Source: Styela clava (Eukaryota > Chordata > Ascidiacea > Stolidobranchia > Styelidae). Taken from it: 64,000 bases of DNA. The stretch is taken from contig NC_135252.1 in NCBI RefSeq assembly GCF_964204865.1, positions 4,950,883 through 5,014,882 of the forward strand, written 5' to 3'. The position numbers and the translations under genes are program-made. Under the pieces are notes generated by a model. That model made no database searches, had not been told where the DNA came from, and was given only the letters and a program-made list of their open reading frames with translations. Shown piece by piece: positions 46,101 through 59,200 of the stretch. The stretch's first letter is position 1; each line of letters starts with the position of its first letter.

Positions 46101-49100
46101 CCACCGAGATGGTGCAGTATGTGAGGTATCTGATTCGCACTATAATCCTGATTTAATGCGACACCGCATTCAATATAGAAATGCTCCGACTTACGTTAGA
46201 ATTTGTAATGAAACCTAAGCTAAATTTACCAAGATGATATTTTAATACCATGTATATGGTATTTGTGTCTTAGACGCAAACGAAGCATCAACTCTCTAAG
46301 AAACGGCAATGTTTATTAGGAAAGTGCACTGCACATAAACTGCATTTCGTTCTATCCGTGTAGCGCGTGATTTATATAGATAAAGTTGAAGTCAAAATTT
46401 TATTTCAAACGTCCATTCCGATTGGTCTATTATTGGGCGTGAACTGAACCGATAAATGAGCTTGCTTGGGTGGTGCTATTTCAACTACTTGATCATTCTC
46501 TTCCTAATTGAATGAAGATGGGGCGCTATTATACCTATATATTTTGATTCTTTTTTCAGGGACGTAGTTTTGTTCGGTTTAAACATGTGCATCCAACCGA
46601 TTTATGCAACCCTAATGATCGACGTATGTCTATACGGGTATTTTCCAAATTTTTGTTCAATAATCTCTTGTTTTATACAGTGTAGAGTGGGTACCGCTGG
46701 TAATGGATATACATGCGGCGAAGACAGTGATCTGGATGGACGACCAGACTATGATTTGCCTTGCGTTGACGCATCTTGTTTGAAAGATAACTGTAAAAAC
46801 GTACCGAACAGTGGCCAAGAGGATGTAGATGGAGATGGATTTGGAGACGCATGTGACGAAGATATTGATAACGACGACGTAATAAATATAGAGGTAATCT
46901 TATTGAAATGTCGCAAAAATCGCAGGGATTTTTAAACTGGTTAGATGCACCATAATGTTCAGTTGTTTTTAATACAGACTGCACTATTAAACATTTGATA
47001 ACAAATATGCACGTCTCTGTTGATATCTACGAACATAATGGCAGCGCTAGCATAGGCTACATAAAATAGTTTTAAGTCTGCGTGTCTGCAACCCTGCAGA
47101 TTTGATAATAACCTTCATAAAGTATTGATGTGTTTTCTAATTAGTCATAGGTGATTTTCTTATAATTTCTTGTGTCGCTGTCTTGGTATGAGCGAATACT
47201 GTTTTTAATCTCATTCAGTCATTCACTAGAACTCCAATACTTTACTTTCCCGCGCAAGTACGATATTTCAATATTACGATTTCAATACTTCCAGGATAAT
47301 TGCCCCTACCACGTGAATGAATATCAGCGAAATTCAGATGCAGATAGTGTTGGAGATGTATGTGATAACTGTAAAACCGTCCCGAATTCCGACCAATCAG
47401 ATGTCGATGCAGATGGAACTGGCGATGTTTGTGATGACGATATCGATGGAGATGGTAAGCAGAATTGTTCAAAACGATCACTCATAGATTTATCTTATAT
47501 TGGCTAAGATAGTAACAATAAGTAGTGCGTCCGTCCGTATGGTAAGACACTGGCTTTGTATTCTACAAGGCATCTTTGCCCACATGTGAAATTTAACATA
47601 TCAATTATATATATAACTTTCACTAATGATTTGGTTTCTGCGGGACTAATTACTTATCCTTCTTCTATGTTTTTGTGCCGGTGGATACGTATGCATATAA
47701 TGCCGTAGATACCGTAGCAAGAATAAAGATAACTATCCTAAGTGATTCAAGAGTTTTGCTGCACACTAACACAAATATATTTCTGTGACGTTTCGCCTGA
47801 CCAAGATCGCACTTCCCCAGTCATGCACAGTTGAACTATAACAAGAAAAGCAGTTGCATGTATATTTCTGCAACTGCTTTTGGTTATTATAGTTGAACTA
47901 TGTATTTCTGAGGAAATTTGATCTTGGTCAGACGAAACGTTACAGAAATATATTTGTGTTAATGTGCAGCAAGACTCAAGATCAATTATATGACACTCAA
48001 ATTAAATTGTATATTTGTCAGGTATTCCCAACCTTTATGACAACTGTCCCAGATTCCCAAACAACGATCAACATGATATAGACAAGGACGGCATAGGCGA
48101 CGATTGCGACAATTGTCCTCAAACCGAAAACCCAAATCAAGACGATAAAGATGATGACGGAACTGGAGATTTGTGTGATGACGGGAAAGTAAGATTCTGT
48201 TTTTCGAAGTAGGACCTGAAACAGTTTTAAACTGCGACTAACAATATTAATTAATTAAAATCTATGAGCAGCCTTTTTTCCTCATGACTCCTGAATGTCC
48301 TGTCCCAATAGGAATTTTCCTTTGAGGGTCGGCCGACATAGTTGACCTGGTAGTCTTGCCCGCCCTCTTCTGAGTATATTTTATGATTGGTTTTTCCATC
48401 CATTGTAATCTGTACATTTTTGATAGATTATATTCGGAAATAAATCTCTCTCTCTCTCTCTCTCTCTTTTTCTATTCCACTGACCGAATTTTTTTTTAGA
48501 TCGTGTAGGTGATAAATCCTGTCAAAAAAATAACTACCAAATCAAATTAGAGTTATCACGTTCAATTTTTTTTGCTAGTTTTTTGCTAATAATTATCATG
48601 CAAATCATTTAATTCAACCTCAGGATAGAGATGGTGATGGCATTCAAGATGATCAAGATAATTGCCCGGATATTATTAACAGTGGGCAACTTGATACCGA
48701 CAATGATGGAATAGGTGTGTATAAATTTTACGTATCGAATGTTACTGTGCTAGTCAAGTTTAAAGCGGTTTTAAAATCTACCTACAAGCCTGTATTAAAA
48801 TTCATAAACTATTTCAAAATAACCTTCTTTTAAATACCAGGTGATCAATGTGATGAAGATGACGATGGTGACGGTGTTCCGGATTTTACACTTCCTGGAC
48901 CAGATAATTGCAGATTAGTACCAAACTCTGATCAAGTCGACACTGATGGTTAGCTTATATAGTTTAATTTAATATAATTAGCTATGTAGGATCTTTATAA
49001 AAGTATCATTGCGCTTCAAAACATCACATTTCAGAAGACGATAAAATATGCATTATCTAGCAATGGCCATGACCGGCATATGTTTTAGAAACTGTATTCA

Positions 49101-52100
49101 CGAAAGGAAAGTTCTGAAAATTGATGTCTATTATTTTCTTTGTAATTTTCGTGACTCTATATACTCAGGCTTGTCCACGGGACATATTTTGCTGTCCCAT
49201 TCCCATCCCATTCCATAGCAATTAGGCCTGTCCCATCCCATGAGATTCCCATTGGAATACAACTCAACAAAAATTGTTGAATTTAGGTTTAGCGTCTACT
49301 AAATAGGACTACATGTACGAAGAGACATGCAAAACAACAAAATTTACGGACTTTGTTAACTTTATATTCATATATAACTATCATACATGTGTCCATCAGC
49401 CACCCCGCAAAGTATATTTATTCATGCTGAATATATTTTGCTCTTTATAACTGACAAGAGAGCTATGCTCAAATACACGAAATCAATAACGAAATGTTTT
49501 ACCATCATTTCCCCGAAAATCATACGGTTTTCGTGTCCCACGTGTCTCATGGGAAATACAATTGTGTGCCCATTCCATCCCATTGGACGTTTTCCATGGA
49601 CAAACCTGTATATACTATAATAACGACTTTAAGCAATTTCAAAGGCATGGATGTGGTCCCTGTGATCTTCTTCATAAAAAGTTTTCACGCCGAAGCACGC
49701 AAGATTACCTAATTGTAACAAATTTTATCTAGCTAACGGCGTGGGTGATGTGTGCGAGGGTGATTTTGACTACGATAAGATACCGGACAGAATTGATGTT
49801 TGTCCGGAAAATGCGGAAATTCAACGCACGGATTTCCGATATTTTCAGCAAGTTATCCTCGATCCACTAGGTGATGCGCAGATCGATCCAAACTGGGTTG
49901 TTCAAAATGAGGCAAGTTTTTTTCTGGTACACTTTTTATTGTAACATGTAATGAGTTGTCAAAATGATTCCCATATTGTTTTAAGCAGGACTTGTCAGGC
50001 TGGTTGCGTATAATTCAGTATTGCTTTATTTGGTGTATTTGTTACTCGTCTCGTAAGTTGTTTCGTAAAATTCTGTTGCAGCTGATCAAAATGTACATAA
50101 AACCTGAAATGTAAAAGTACTGGTCCATGTTGCTATAATGTACTGTGTTTTAATGAGAGTATTCATGTGTTTTTTTTTATTTTTGAAAGCGAAGCGTACC
50201 TTATTAGTTGTATATTTCCTTTCTTGCTTCCGCAGTATGCAACGTACCGGTTTTGCAAAGCACAATATTTAATTCATAATTTTTCATAAGGTTCGTTATT
50301 CACATGTTCAAATATTTATTTAGGGCAAAGAAATTGTACAAACTCTCAATAGTGACCCTGGATTGGCCATCGGGTATACTGCATTCAATGGTCTGGATTT
50401 TTATGGAACGTTTTTCGTTAACACGAAAACAGATGATGATTATGCCGGATTCATATTTGGATACCAGGTACGTAAAAGCTAAACAGACACACCATTTATT
50501 GAATCCTGCTTTAATACCGATGTTGCATATTCAAAATGGTTTAAATGAGATTTTTTCGTTGCTATAAGCGTAGTGTCATCCACGATTTTTCACCAAACAA
50601 GAGCGCCACGTTAGCACAATCCAGTCGAGGTGGTAACTAGAGTTAAAAATAGTTCAGTCGACGTTCCTTACCTGCGATACTAACGCAATCAAGTGAACGT
50701 GCTGGTCGGAAGGACAACGCGCCCTTCTTTGTTTGATGATTATCACACTTTACGCACATAGAATTGTTTCAGTCATGCAATATCACCTTTGCTAACTTGT
50801 ACTGCATTGTCAAATTATTTCGATAAATATATTTTTCCAGGATAGCAGCCATTTTTATTCTGTGATGTGGAAACAATCGGAACAAACGTACTGGCAAACA
50901 TCACCATTCAGAGCTATAGCACAACCCGGTATTCAGATAAAAGTGAGTTTGTTTTTATTTACACAAACTGTTTTAGGCGCACAATAACGCAGAATAAGTT
51001 TTATGGCATATTCAATATAATAAAATTGTCGTGTTTTATTCCCAAGAAGTGTATACTAAATAGACGAAGTTGAGCGTGTGCCGAAAAGCAGAATACAGTG
51101 TTGCAGACAAATTTATTCTTCTTTATAGCAGGGGTATTCAATCACGCTGATTATAGTTTGGACCAGTGGTTCCTAACCTTTTTTAAAGCGACCCAAATTT
51201 TCTAAAAAATAAATTTTGTAAAATTTTGCAACCCTGGCTCCTGGCTCCTACCACTGTCAAATATACCAACACGTTTTGATAATAAATCGTGGCAACTATA
51301 CTAATACAATTTTACTCTATATACAGGCCATCAAATCAAGGACAGGTCCAGGAAAATTACTTAGGAACGCATTATGGGAAAGTGCCGATACTGACGGTCA
51401 AGTAAAACTTCTTTGGAGTGATCCAATAAACATGGGATGGGAAGATCAAACAGCATATAGATGGGAATTACTCCACCGACCTGACGTTGGATACATACGA
51501 TTGAAAATGTTCAAAGGAAGCCAGAAGGTCTGTGTTATAGGCTAGAAGCCGCTGAAATTTATAGTTACAGAAAAAAACATTACGGCAAATTTCTATTTTA
51601 GCAAAATTCACGAACTTTGTAAATAACTGACCCTATTTTATATGACTATTTGAGTGCTTAACCGTCAACAAGCACACAAACTTGATGTCGTTTTTATAAT
51701 GATAATTTTATAATAAAGTTAAATATGTGAAATTTATTTTTGTAAATTTGAAGAAATCCAACACTGCACTATTTTGCTTGATTATAGGGAAACGTTATGA
51801 ATCATTTATATCGAACAATTCAGAATTAATTGAATGTATTTTATTTATAGGTGACTGACTCGGGGGTTATTTTCGACGAAACCATGAGAGGCGGAAGACT
51901 TGGTGTTTTCTGTTTTTCACAAGAGAAAGTGATTTGGTCAAATCTCATGTATAGATGTAATGGTAAGATTCGATTTGATTTCTGTATAAACGCAAGAGTG
52001 CACAAATTATATAAAAAAAACGTTCTAAATATTGGATGAAAAACCCCAGGCGGAGAAATTAGAACCAAGCATCTTGGATCCAAATTATTCACTGGACAAG

Positions 52101-52291
52101 CGTTATCAGATTATCGCTGTTTTTTGTAATTTCAAAATCTCATTGTTGATTATTATTATTTATTTTTCATCTACAATCAGCATACATATGAGATATATGA
52201 TTTGTTCATTTTGACGTTATGATTTCGTTTAGACACATTACCTCATGACTACTATGGTGCAACCGGGAAGACGATGAACGGACAGAGCTAG
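37369..52291 (+). CDS. THBS: Thrombospondin, pentameric (TSP3/4/COMP) type
   Basis: Exons 40821-40934 (or 40819), 41564-41699, 42377-42600, 42791-42950, 43690-43845, 44022-44185, 44831-44970, 45519-45597, 45976-46125, 46681-46893, 47295-47454, 48022-48188, 48624-48714, 48841-48948, 49733-49911, 50324-50467, 50841-50942, 51327-51527, 51851-51962 and 52233-52291 join in phase. A tentative first exon, 37369-37434, supplies a signal peptide (total about 974 residues; vertebrate TSP4 is about 961). Order of domains: N-terminal laminin-G-like domain starting IDLLMTSSS and containing RYLNNHGG; a heptad-like coiled coil ending QCKACG (the interchain cysteines of family members); four EGF-like domains including DIDEC; type-3 calcium repeats rich in DxDxDG; and the C-terminal lectin-like domain with [38 protein letters not shown] and IWSNLMYRC. 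The protein would be secreted, oligomeric and calcium-binding in the matrix. The intron after 49911 has a GC donor (GAG-GCAAGT). There are no type-1 repeats or procollagen domain, which excludes TSP1/2. Confidence 0.92.
38785..39125 (-). repeat. Dispersed repeat, copy 2 (inverted)
   Basis: Reverse-complement partner of 14885-15245: AGAAAACATACCCACCTAAG, GAAATCAAACAAGAGAGCGA, GTGGCGTCGTAGCAACTCAA and an (AT)n stretch at 39045-39062. It lies in the long intron 1 of the thrombospondin, if the candidate first exon is right. Confidence 0.7.
43099..43128. repeat. (AT)n microsatellite
   Basis: About 15 AT units in the thrombospondin intron between exons ending 42950 and starting 43690. A shorter (AT)n run sits just after the 42950 donor. 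Confidence 0.9.
43512..43612. repeat. Small palindromic MITE fragment
   Basis: ATGTGTACCAAGA and TCTTGGTACACAT are inverted ends around TGTACCAGGTTAGGGTTG. It is related to 11655-11790 and 26631-26859, in a thrombospondin intron. Confidence 0.5.
47748..47980. mobile_element. Near-complete palindrome, 233 bp (foldback MITE)
   Basis: Two arms of about 110 bp, 47748-47858 and 47869-47980, meet at a 10-base loop. Shared blocks are TTGCTGCAC, TAACACAAATATATTTCTGT, CTGACCAAGATC, TAGTTGAACTATA-type sequence and GCAGTTGCA at the hairpin tip. Arms differ by scattered mismatches. It sits in the thrombospondin intron between exons 47295-47454 and 48022-48188. Confidence 0.8.
48445..48467 (+). repeat. 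(CT)n microsatellite
   Basis: About 11 CT units in a thrombospondin intron. Confidence 0.9.
51174..51250. mobile_element. hAT-type terminus, fragment
   Basis: CAGTGGTTCCTAACCTTTTT at 51174, followed by AAAGCGACCCAAATTTT, resembles the left end of the hAT families here. No opposite end or target duplication was found. It lies in a thrombospondin intron. Confidence 0.4.
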
Positions 52292-52411
52292 TTCAATGAA
52301 AACAATTGAAAATGAGTTAACCGAACCATTCCGTATTGCCTTGCAATTTCCTTGTTTTTAAACACATTGCATCATCATATGGTTTTATGTATTTGTGCAT
52401 CTGATTTATTC

Positions 52412-52417
52412 AATAAA
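52412..52417 (+). terminator. Probable poly(A) signal of the thrombospondin gene
   Basis: AATAAA about 120 bases after the TAG stop at 52289-52291, the first good signal downstream. From 52418 to 52803 nothing further is recognised. Confidence 0.5.
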
Positions 52418-52803
52418 CATACATTTACTTTATGGTTGTTTGAGAACTTGGAAATAGTGAAGTTGTTCCGGACCTGCCTAATTGAAAATATACTATGCCT
52501 GGTATCTATTTATCATATAGCTTACCTTTCCTGCAGTTCCCCATAGAACGCCTTAAAAAAGTGTTGTTCATTTATAAGAACCTAAATTATGGCTTTAATA
52601 CACTCAAAACAGCCACTCATAGACAAAACACTGGAAAGGGTGACAAATAAGGATAGTGAGACTAGCCTAACATAAACGATTAACGTACCACCGTTCCATT
52701 CCGAAACGGCTGGTAACATTATTGTTGTACGAATGCAGCACATTTTCGCTAAACGATAATCAGTAATCACAACAGAAGAAAAAAATTATAATGATAAGAT
52801 ACA

Positions 52804-53230
52804 ACAAGAGAGCTATGCTCAAATATATGTACACGTAGCGCCACCCAATGGCAATAATTTTGATGACGTCATAGCGGGAAAAAAAGTAATAGCCTTCTGC
52901 AGAAAAATTTTATCTTTAACCACTGAAAATTTCAAAGCAATTGGTCCAGTATTGGTCGAAGAGAAAAGCGATTTTTTAAAAATGATGGAGACAAATAACA
53001 ATAACATTAAAAAAATAATGGTAAATGGCATCATGGAACATATAATTGATGATGACAACAAATGGGATTTACAACGGATATGCTACAATATGGATACAAA
53101 TGATCAATATTTGTTATGGAATTTATACTGTCTCATCTGTATGTAATGATTTATATTATTTTATCTATAAAAAAAAAAAAAAAAAATAACAACATGATAT
53201 TGAAACGATCGTTATGTCCACTAAACGTGT
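52804..53230 (-). repeat. Dispersed repeat related to 28434-28610 and 27524-27690
   Basis: Begins ACAAGAGAGCTATGCTCAAA and contains TTTTGATGACGTCATAGCGG, TAACCACTGAAAATTTCAAA, GAGAAAAGCGATTTTTTAAA. After an unrelated insert and an A-run (53169-53186) it ends with GAAACGATCGTTATGTCCAC. It separates the thrombospondin 3' end from the satellite. Confidence 0.6.
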
Positions 53231-53299
53231 CCAAAAAGCAAATACAAAATGCAGCACACTGCAGTGGCACAGCTAAACTTAATTCTTATAACAGAAGGC

Positions 53300-56200
53300 A
53301 ATGTCTTGGGTTAGGTTAGTATGCTTGCACGTGCAGTCCTTCAACTTTTTTCGCCTCGGCTTCTTTCGACGCCGATGCCGGCGACGCAGCACTCTCTCGC
53401 CCGCCAGCCACCGAGAAAAGTGTGCGCTCCGTCACGCCCCGCACCGCACGCCGCTCTTTCTTGGCTCATTCGAGTTTACTGTCTTTCGCTCTAACATGCC
53501 TTACCTAGGGTTAGGTTAGTATGCTTGCACGTACAGTCTTTCAACTTTTTTCGCCTCGGCTTCTTTCGACGCCGATGCCGGCGACGCAGCACTCTCTCGC
53601 CCGCCAGCCACCGAGAAAAGTGTGCGCTCCGTCCCGCCCCGCTCCGCACGCCGCTCTTTCGTGTGCGCTCCGTCCCGCCCCGCACCGCACGCCGCTCTTT
53701 CTTGGCTCATTCGAGTTTACTGTCTTTCGCTCTAACATGCCTTACCTAGGGTTAGATTAGTATGCTTGCACGTGCAGTCCTTCAACTTTTTTCGCCTCGG
53801 CTTTTTTCGACGCCGATGCCGGCGACGCAGCACTCTCTCGCCCGCCAGCCACCGAGAAAAGTGTGCGCTCCGTCCCGCCCCGCACCGCGCGCCGCTCTTT
53901 CTTGGCTCATTCGAGTATACTGTCTTTCGCTCTAACATGCCTTACCTAGGGTTAGGTTAGTATGCTTGCACGTTTGTACTTTAACTTTTTTCGGCTCGGC
54001 TTCTTTCGACGCCGATGCCGGCGACGCAGCACTCTCTCGCCCGCCAGCCACCGAGAAAAGTGTGCGCTCCGACCGGCCCCGCACCGCACGCCGCTCTTTC
54101 TTGGCTCATTCGAGTTTACTGTCTTTCGCTCTAACATGCCTTACCTAGGGTTAGGTTAGTATGCTTGCACGTTTGTACTTTAACTTTTTTCGGCTCTGCT
54201 TCTTTCGACGCCGATGCCGGCGACGCAGCACTCTCTCGCCCGCCAGCCACCGAGAGATGTGTGCGCTCCGACCGGCCCCGCACGCCGCTCTTTCTTGGCT
54301 CATTCGAGTTTACTGTCTTTCGCTCTAACATGCCTTACCTAGGGTTAGGTTAGTATGCTTGCACGTTTGTACTTTAACTTTTTTCGGCTCTGCTTCTTTC
54401 GACGCCGATGCCGGCGACGCAGCACTCTCTCGCCCGCCAGCCACTGAGAGATGTGTGCGCTCCGACCGGCCCCGCACGCCGCTCTTTCTTGGCTCATTCG
54501 AGTTTACTGTCTTTCGCTCTAACATGCCTTACCTAGGGTTAGGTTAGTATGCTTGCACGTTTGTACTTTAACTTTTTTCGGCTCGGCTTCTTTCGACGCC
54601 GATGCCGGCGACGCAGCACTCTCTCGCCCGCCAGCCACCGAGAGATGTGTGCGCTCCGACCGGCCCCGCACGCCGCTCTTTCTTGGCTCATTCGAGTTTA
54701 CTGTCTTTCGCTCTAACATGCCTTACCTAGGGTTAGGTTAGTATGCTTGCACGTTTGTACTTTAACTTTTTTCGGCTCTGCTTCTTTCGACGCCGATGCC
54801 GGCGACGCAGCACTCTCTCGCCCGCCAGCCACCGAGAGATGTGTGCGCTCCGACCGGCCCCGCACGCCGCTCTTTCTTGGCTCATTCGAGTTTACTGTCT
54901 TTCGCTCTAACATGCCTTACCTAGGGTTAGGTTAGCATGCTTGCACGTTTGTACTTTAACTTTTTTCGGCTCGGCTTCTTTCGACGCCGATGCCGGCGAC
55001 GCAGCACTCTCTCGCCCGCCAGCCACCGAGAGATGTGTGCGCTCCGACCGGCCCCGCACGCCGCTCTTTCTTGGCTCATTCGAGTTTACTGTCTTTCGCT
55101 CTAACATGCCTTACCTAGGGTTAGGTTAGTATGCTTGCACGTTTGTACTTTAACTTTTTTCGGCTCTGCTTCTTTCGACGCCGATGCCGGCGACGCAGCA
55201 CTCTCTCGCCCGCCAGCCACCGAGAGATGTGTGCGCTCCGACCGGCCCCGCACGCCGCTCTTTCTTGGCTCTTTCGAGTTTACTGTCTTTCGCTCTAACA
55301 TGCCTTACCTAGGGTTAGGTTAGTATGCTTGCACGTTTGTACTTTAACTTTTTTCGGCTCGGCTTCTTTCGACGCCGATGCCGGCGACGCAGCACTCTCT
55401 CGCCCGCCAGCCACCGAGAGATGTGTGCGCTCCGACCGGCCCCGCACGCCGCTCTTTCTTGGCTCATTCGAGTTTACTGTCTTTCGCTCTAACATGCCTT
55501 ACCTAGGGTTAGGTTAGTATGCTTGCACGTTTGTACTTTAACTTTTTTCGGCTCGGCTTCTTTCGACGCCGATGCCGGCGACGCAGCACTCTCTCGCCCG
55601 CCAGCCACCGAGAGATGTGTGCGCTCCGACCGGCCCCGCACGCCGCTCTTTCTTGGCTCATTCGAGTTTACTGTCTTTCGCTCTAACATGCCTTACCTAG
55701 GGTTAGGTTAGTATGCTTGCACGTTTGTACTTTAACTTTTTTCGGCTCGGCTTCTTTCGACGCCGATGCCGGCGACGCAGCACTCTCTCGCCCGCCAGCC
55801 ACCGAGAGATGTGTGCGCTCCGACCGGCCCCGCACGCCGCTCTTTCTTGGCTCATTCGAGTTTACTGTCTTTCGCTCTAACATGCCTTACCTAGGGTTAG
55901 GTTAGTATGCTTGCACGTTTGTACTTTAACTTTTTTCGGCTCGGCTTCTTTCGACGCCGATGCCGGCGACGCAGCACTCTCTCGCCCGCCAGCCACCGAG
56001 AGATGTGTGCGCTCCGACCGGCCCCGCACGCCGCTCTTTCTTGGCTCATTCGAGTTTACTGTCTTTCGCTCTAACATGCCTTACCTAGGGTTAGGTTAGT
56101 ATGCTTGCACGTTTGTACTTTAACTTTTTTCGGCTCTGCTTCTTTCGACGCCGATGCCGGCGACGCAGCACTCTCTCGCCCGCCAGCCACCGAGAGATGT

Positions 56201-59200
56201 GTGCGCTCCGACCGGCCCCGCACGCCGCTCTTTCTTGGCTCATTCGAGTTTACTGTCTTTCGCTCTAACATGCCTTACCTAGGGTTAGGTTAGTATGCTT
56301 GCACGTTTGTACTTTAACTTTTTTCGGCTCGGCTTCTTTCGACGCCGATGCCGGCGACGCAGCACTCTCTCGCCCGCCAGCCACCGAGAGATGTGTGCGC
56401 TCCGACCGGCCCCGCACGCCGCTCTTTCTTGGCTCATTCGAGTTTACTGTCTTTCGCTCTAACATGCCTTACCTAGGGTTAGGTTAGTATGCTTGCACGT
56501 TTGTACTTTAACTTTTTTCGGCTCTGCTTCTTTCGACGCCGATGCCGGCGACGCAGCACTCTCTCGCCCGCCAGCCACCGAGAGATGTGTGCGCTCCGAC
56601 CGGCCCCGCACGCCGCTCTTTCTTGGCTCATTCGAGTTTACTGTCTTTCGCTCTAACATGCCTTACCTAGGGTTAGGTTAGCATGCTTGCACGTTTGTAC
56701 TTTAACTTTTTTCGGCTCGGCTTCTTTCGACGCCGATGCCGGCGACGCAGCACTCTCTCGCCCGCCAGCCACCGAGAGATGTGTGCGCTCCGACCGGCCC
56801 CGCACGCCGCTCTTTCTTGGCTCATTCGAGTTTACTGTCTTTCGCTCTAACATGCCTTACCTAGGGTTAGGTTAGTATGCTTGCACGTTTGTACTTTAAC
56901 TTTTTTCGGCTCTGCTTCTTTCGACGCCGATGCCGGCGACGCAGCACTCTCTCGCCCGCCAGCCACCGAGAGATGTGTGCGCTCCGACCGGCCCCGCACG
57001 CCGCTCTTTCTTGGCTCATTCGAGTTTACTGTCTTTCGCTCTAACATGCCTTACCTAGGGTTAGGTTAGTATGCTTGCACGTTTGTACTTTAACTTTTTT
57101 CGGCTCGGCTTCTTTCGACGCCGATGCCGGCGACGCAGCACTCTCTCGCCCGCCAGCCACCGAGAGATGTGTGCGCTCCGACCGGCCCCGCACGCCGCTC
57201 TTTCTTGGCTCATTCGAGTTTACTGTCTTTCGCTCTAACATGCCTTACCTAGGGTTAGGTTAGTATGCTTGCACGTTTGTACTTTAACTTTTTTCGGCTC
57301 TGCTTCTTTCGACGCCGATGCCGGCGACGCAGCACTCTCTCGCCCGCCAGCCACCGAGAGATGTGTGCGCTCCGACCGGCCCCGCACGCCGCTCTTTCTT
57401 GGCTCATTCGAGTTTACTGTCTTTCGCTCTAACATGCCTTACCTAGGGTTAGGTTAGTATGCTTGCACGTTTGTACTTTAACTTTTTTCGGCTCGGCTTC
57501 TTTCGACGCCGATGCCGGCGACGCAGCACTCTCTCGCCCGCCAGCCACCGAGAGATGTGTGCGCTCCGACCGGCCCCGCACGCCGCTCTTTCTTGGCTCC
57601 TTCGAGTTTACTGTCTTTCGCTCTAACATGCCTTACCTAGGGTTAGGTTAGTATGCTTGCACGTTTGTACTTTAACTTTTTTCGGCTCTGCTTCTTTCGA
57701 CGCCGATGCCGGCGACGCAGCACTCTCTCGCCCGCCAGCCACCGAGAGATGTGTGCGCTCCGACCGGCCCCGCACGCCGCTCTTTCTTGGCTCATTTGAG
57801 TTTACTGTCTTTCGCTCTAACATGCCTTACCTAGGGTTAGGTTAGTATGCTTGCACGTTTGTACTTTAACTTTTTTCGGCTCGGCTTCTTTCGACGCCGA
57901 TGCCGGCGACGCAGCACTCTCTTGCCCGCCAGCCACCGAGAGATGTGTGCGCTCCGACCGGCCCCGCACGCCGCTCTTTCTTGGCTCATTCGAGTTTACT
58001 GTCTTTCGCTCTAACATGCCTTACCTAGGGTTAGGTTAGTATGCTTGCACGTTTGTACTTTAACTTTTTTCGGCTCGGCTTCTTTCGACGCCGATGCCGG
58101 CGACGCAGCACTCTCTCGCCCGCCAGCCACCGAGAGATGTGTGCGCTCCGACCGGCCCCGCACGCCGCTCTTTCTTGGCTCATTCGAGTTTACTGTCTTT
58201 CGCTCTAACATGCCTTACCTAGGGTTAGGTTAGTATGCTTGCACGTTTGTACTTTAACTTTTTTCGGCTCTGCTTCTTTCGACGCCGATGCCGGCGACGC
58301 AGCACTCTCTCGCCCGCCAGCCACCGAGAGATGTGTGCGCTCCGACCGGCCCCGCACGCCGCTCTTTCTTGGCTCATTCGAGTTTACTGTCTTTCGCTCT
58401 AACATGCCTTACCTAGGGTTAGGTTAGCATGCTTGCACGTTTGTACTTTAACTTTTTTCGGCTCGGCTTCTTTCGACGCCGATGCTGGCGACGCAGCACT
58501 CTCTCGCCCGCCAGCCACCGAGAGATGTGTGCGCTCCGACCGGCCCCGCACGCCGCTCTTTCTTGGCTCATTCGAGTTTACTGTCTTTCGCTCTAACATG
58601 CCTTACCTAGGGTTAGGTTAGTATGCTTGCACGTTTGTACTTTAACTTTTTTCGGCTCTGCTTCTTTCGACGCCGATGCCGGCGACGCAGCACTCTCTCG
58701 CCCGCCAGCCACCGAGAGATGTGTGCGCTCCGACCGGCCCCGCACGCCGCTCTTTCTTGGCTCATTCGAGTTTACTGTCTTTCGCTCTAACATGCCTTAC
58801 CTAGGGTTAGGTTAGTATGCTTGCACGTTTGTACTTTAACTTTTTTCGGCTCGGCTTCTTTCGACGCCGATGCCGGCGACGCAGCACTCTCTCGCCCGCC
58901 AGCCACCGAGAGATGTGTGCGCTCCGACCGGCCCCGCACGCCGCTCTTTCTTGGCTCATTCGAGTTTACTGTCTTTCGCTCTAACATGCCTTACCTAGGG
59001 TTAGGTTAGTATGCTTGCACGTTTGTACTTTAACTTTTTTCGGCTCGGCTTCTTTCGACGCCGATGCCGGCGACGCAGCACTCTCTCGCCCGCCAGCCAC
59101 CGAGAGATGTGTGCGCTCCGACCGGCCCCGCACGCCGCTCTTTCTTGGCTCATTCGAGTTTACTGTCTTTCGCTCTAACATGCCTTACCTAGGGTTAGGT

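Noticed and set aside
52030..52120. Protein-like segment after thrombospondin exon 51851-51962 as an alternative last exon
   Set aside because: Poor acceptor and two competing open frames; the exon at 52233 gives a clean in-phase end.
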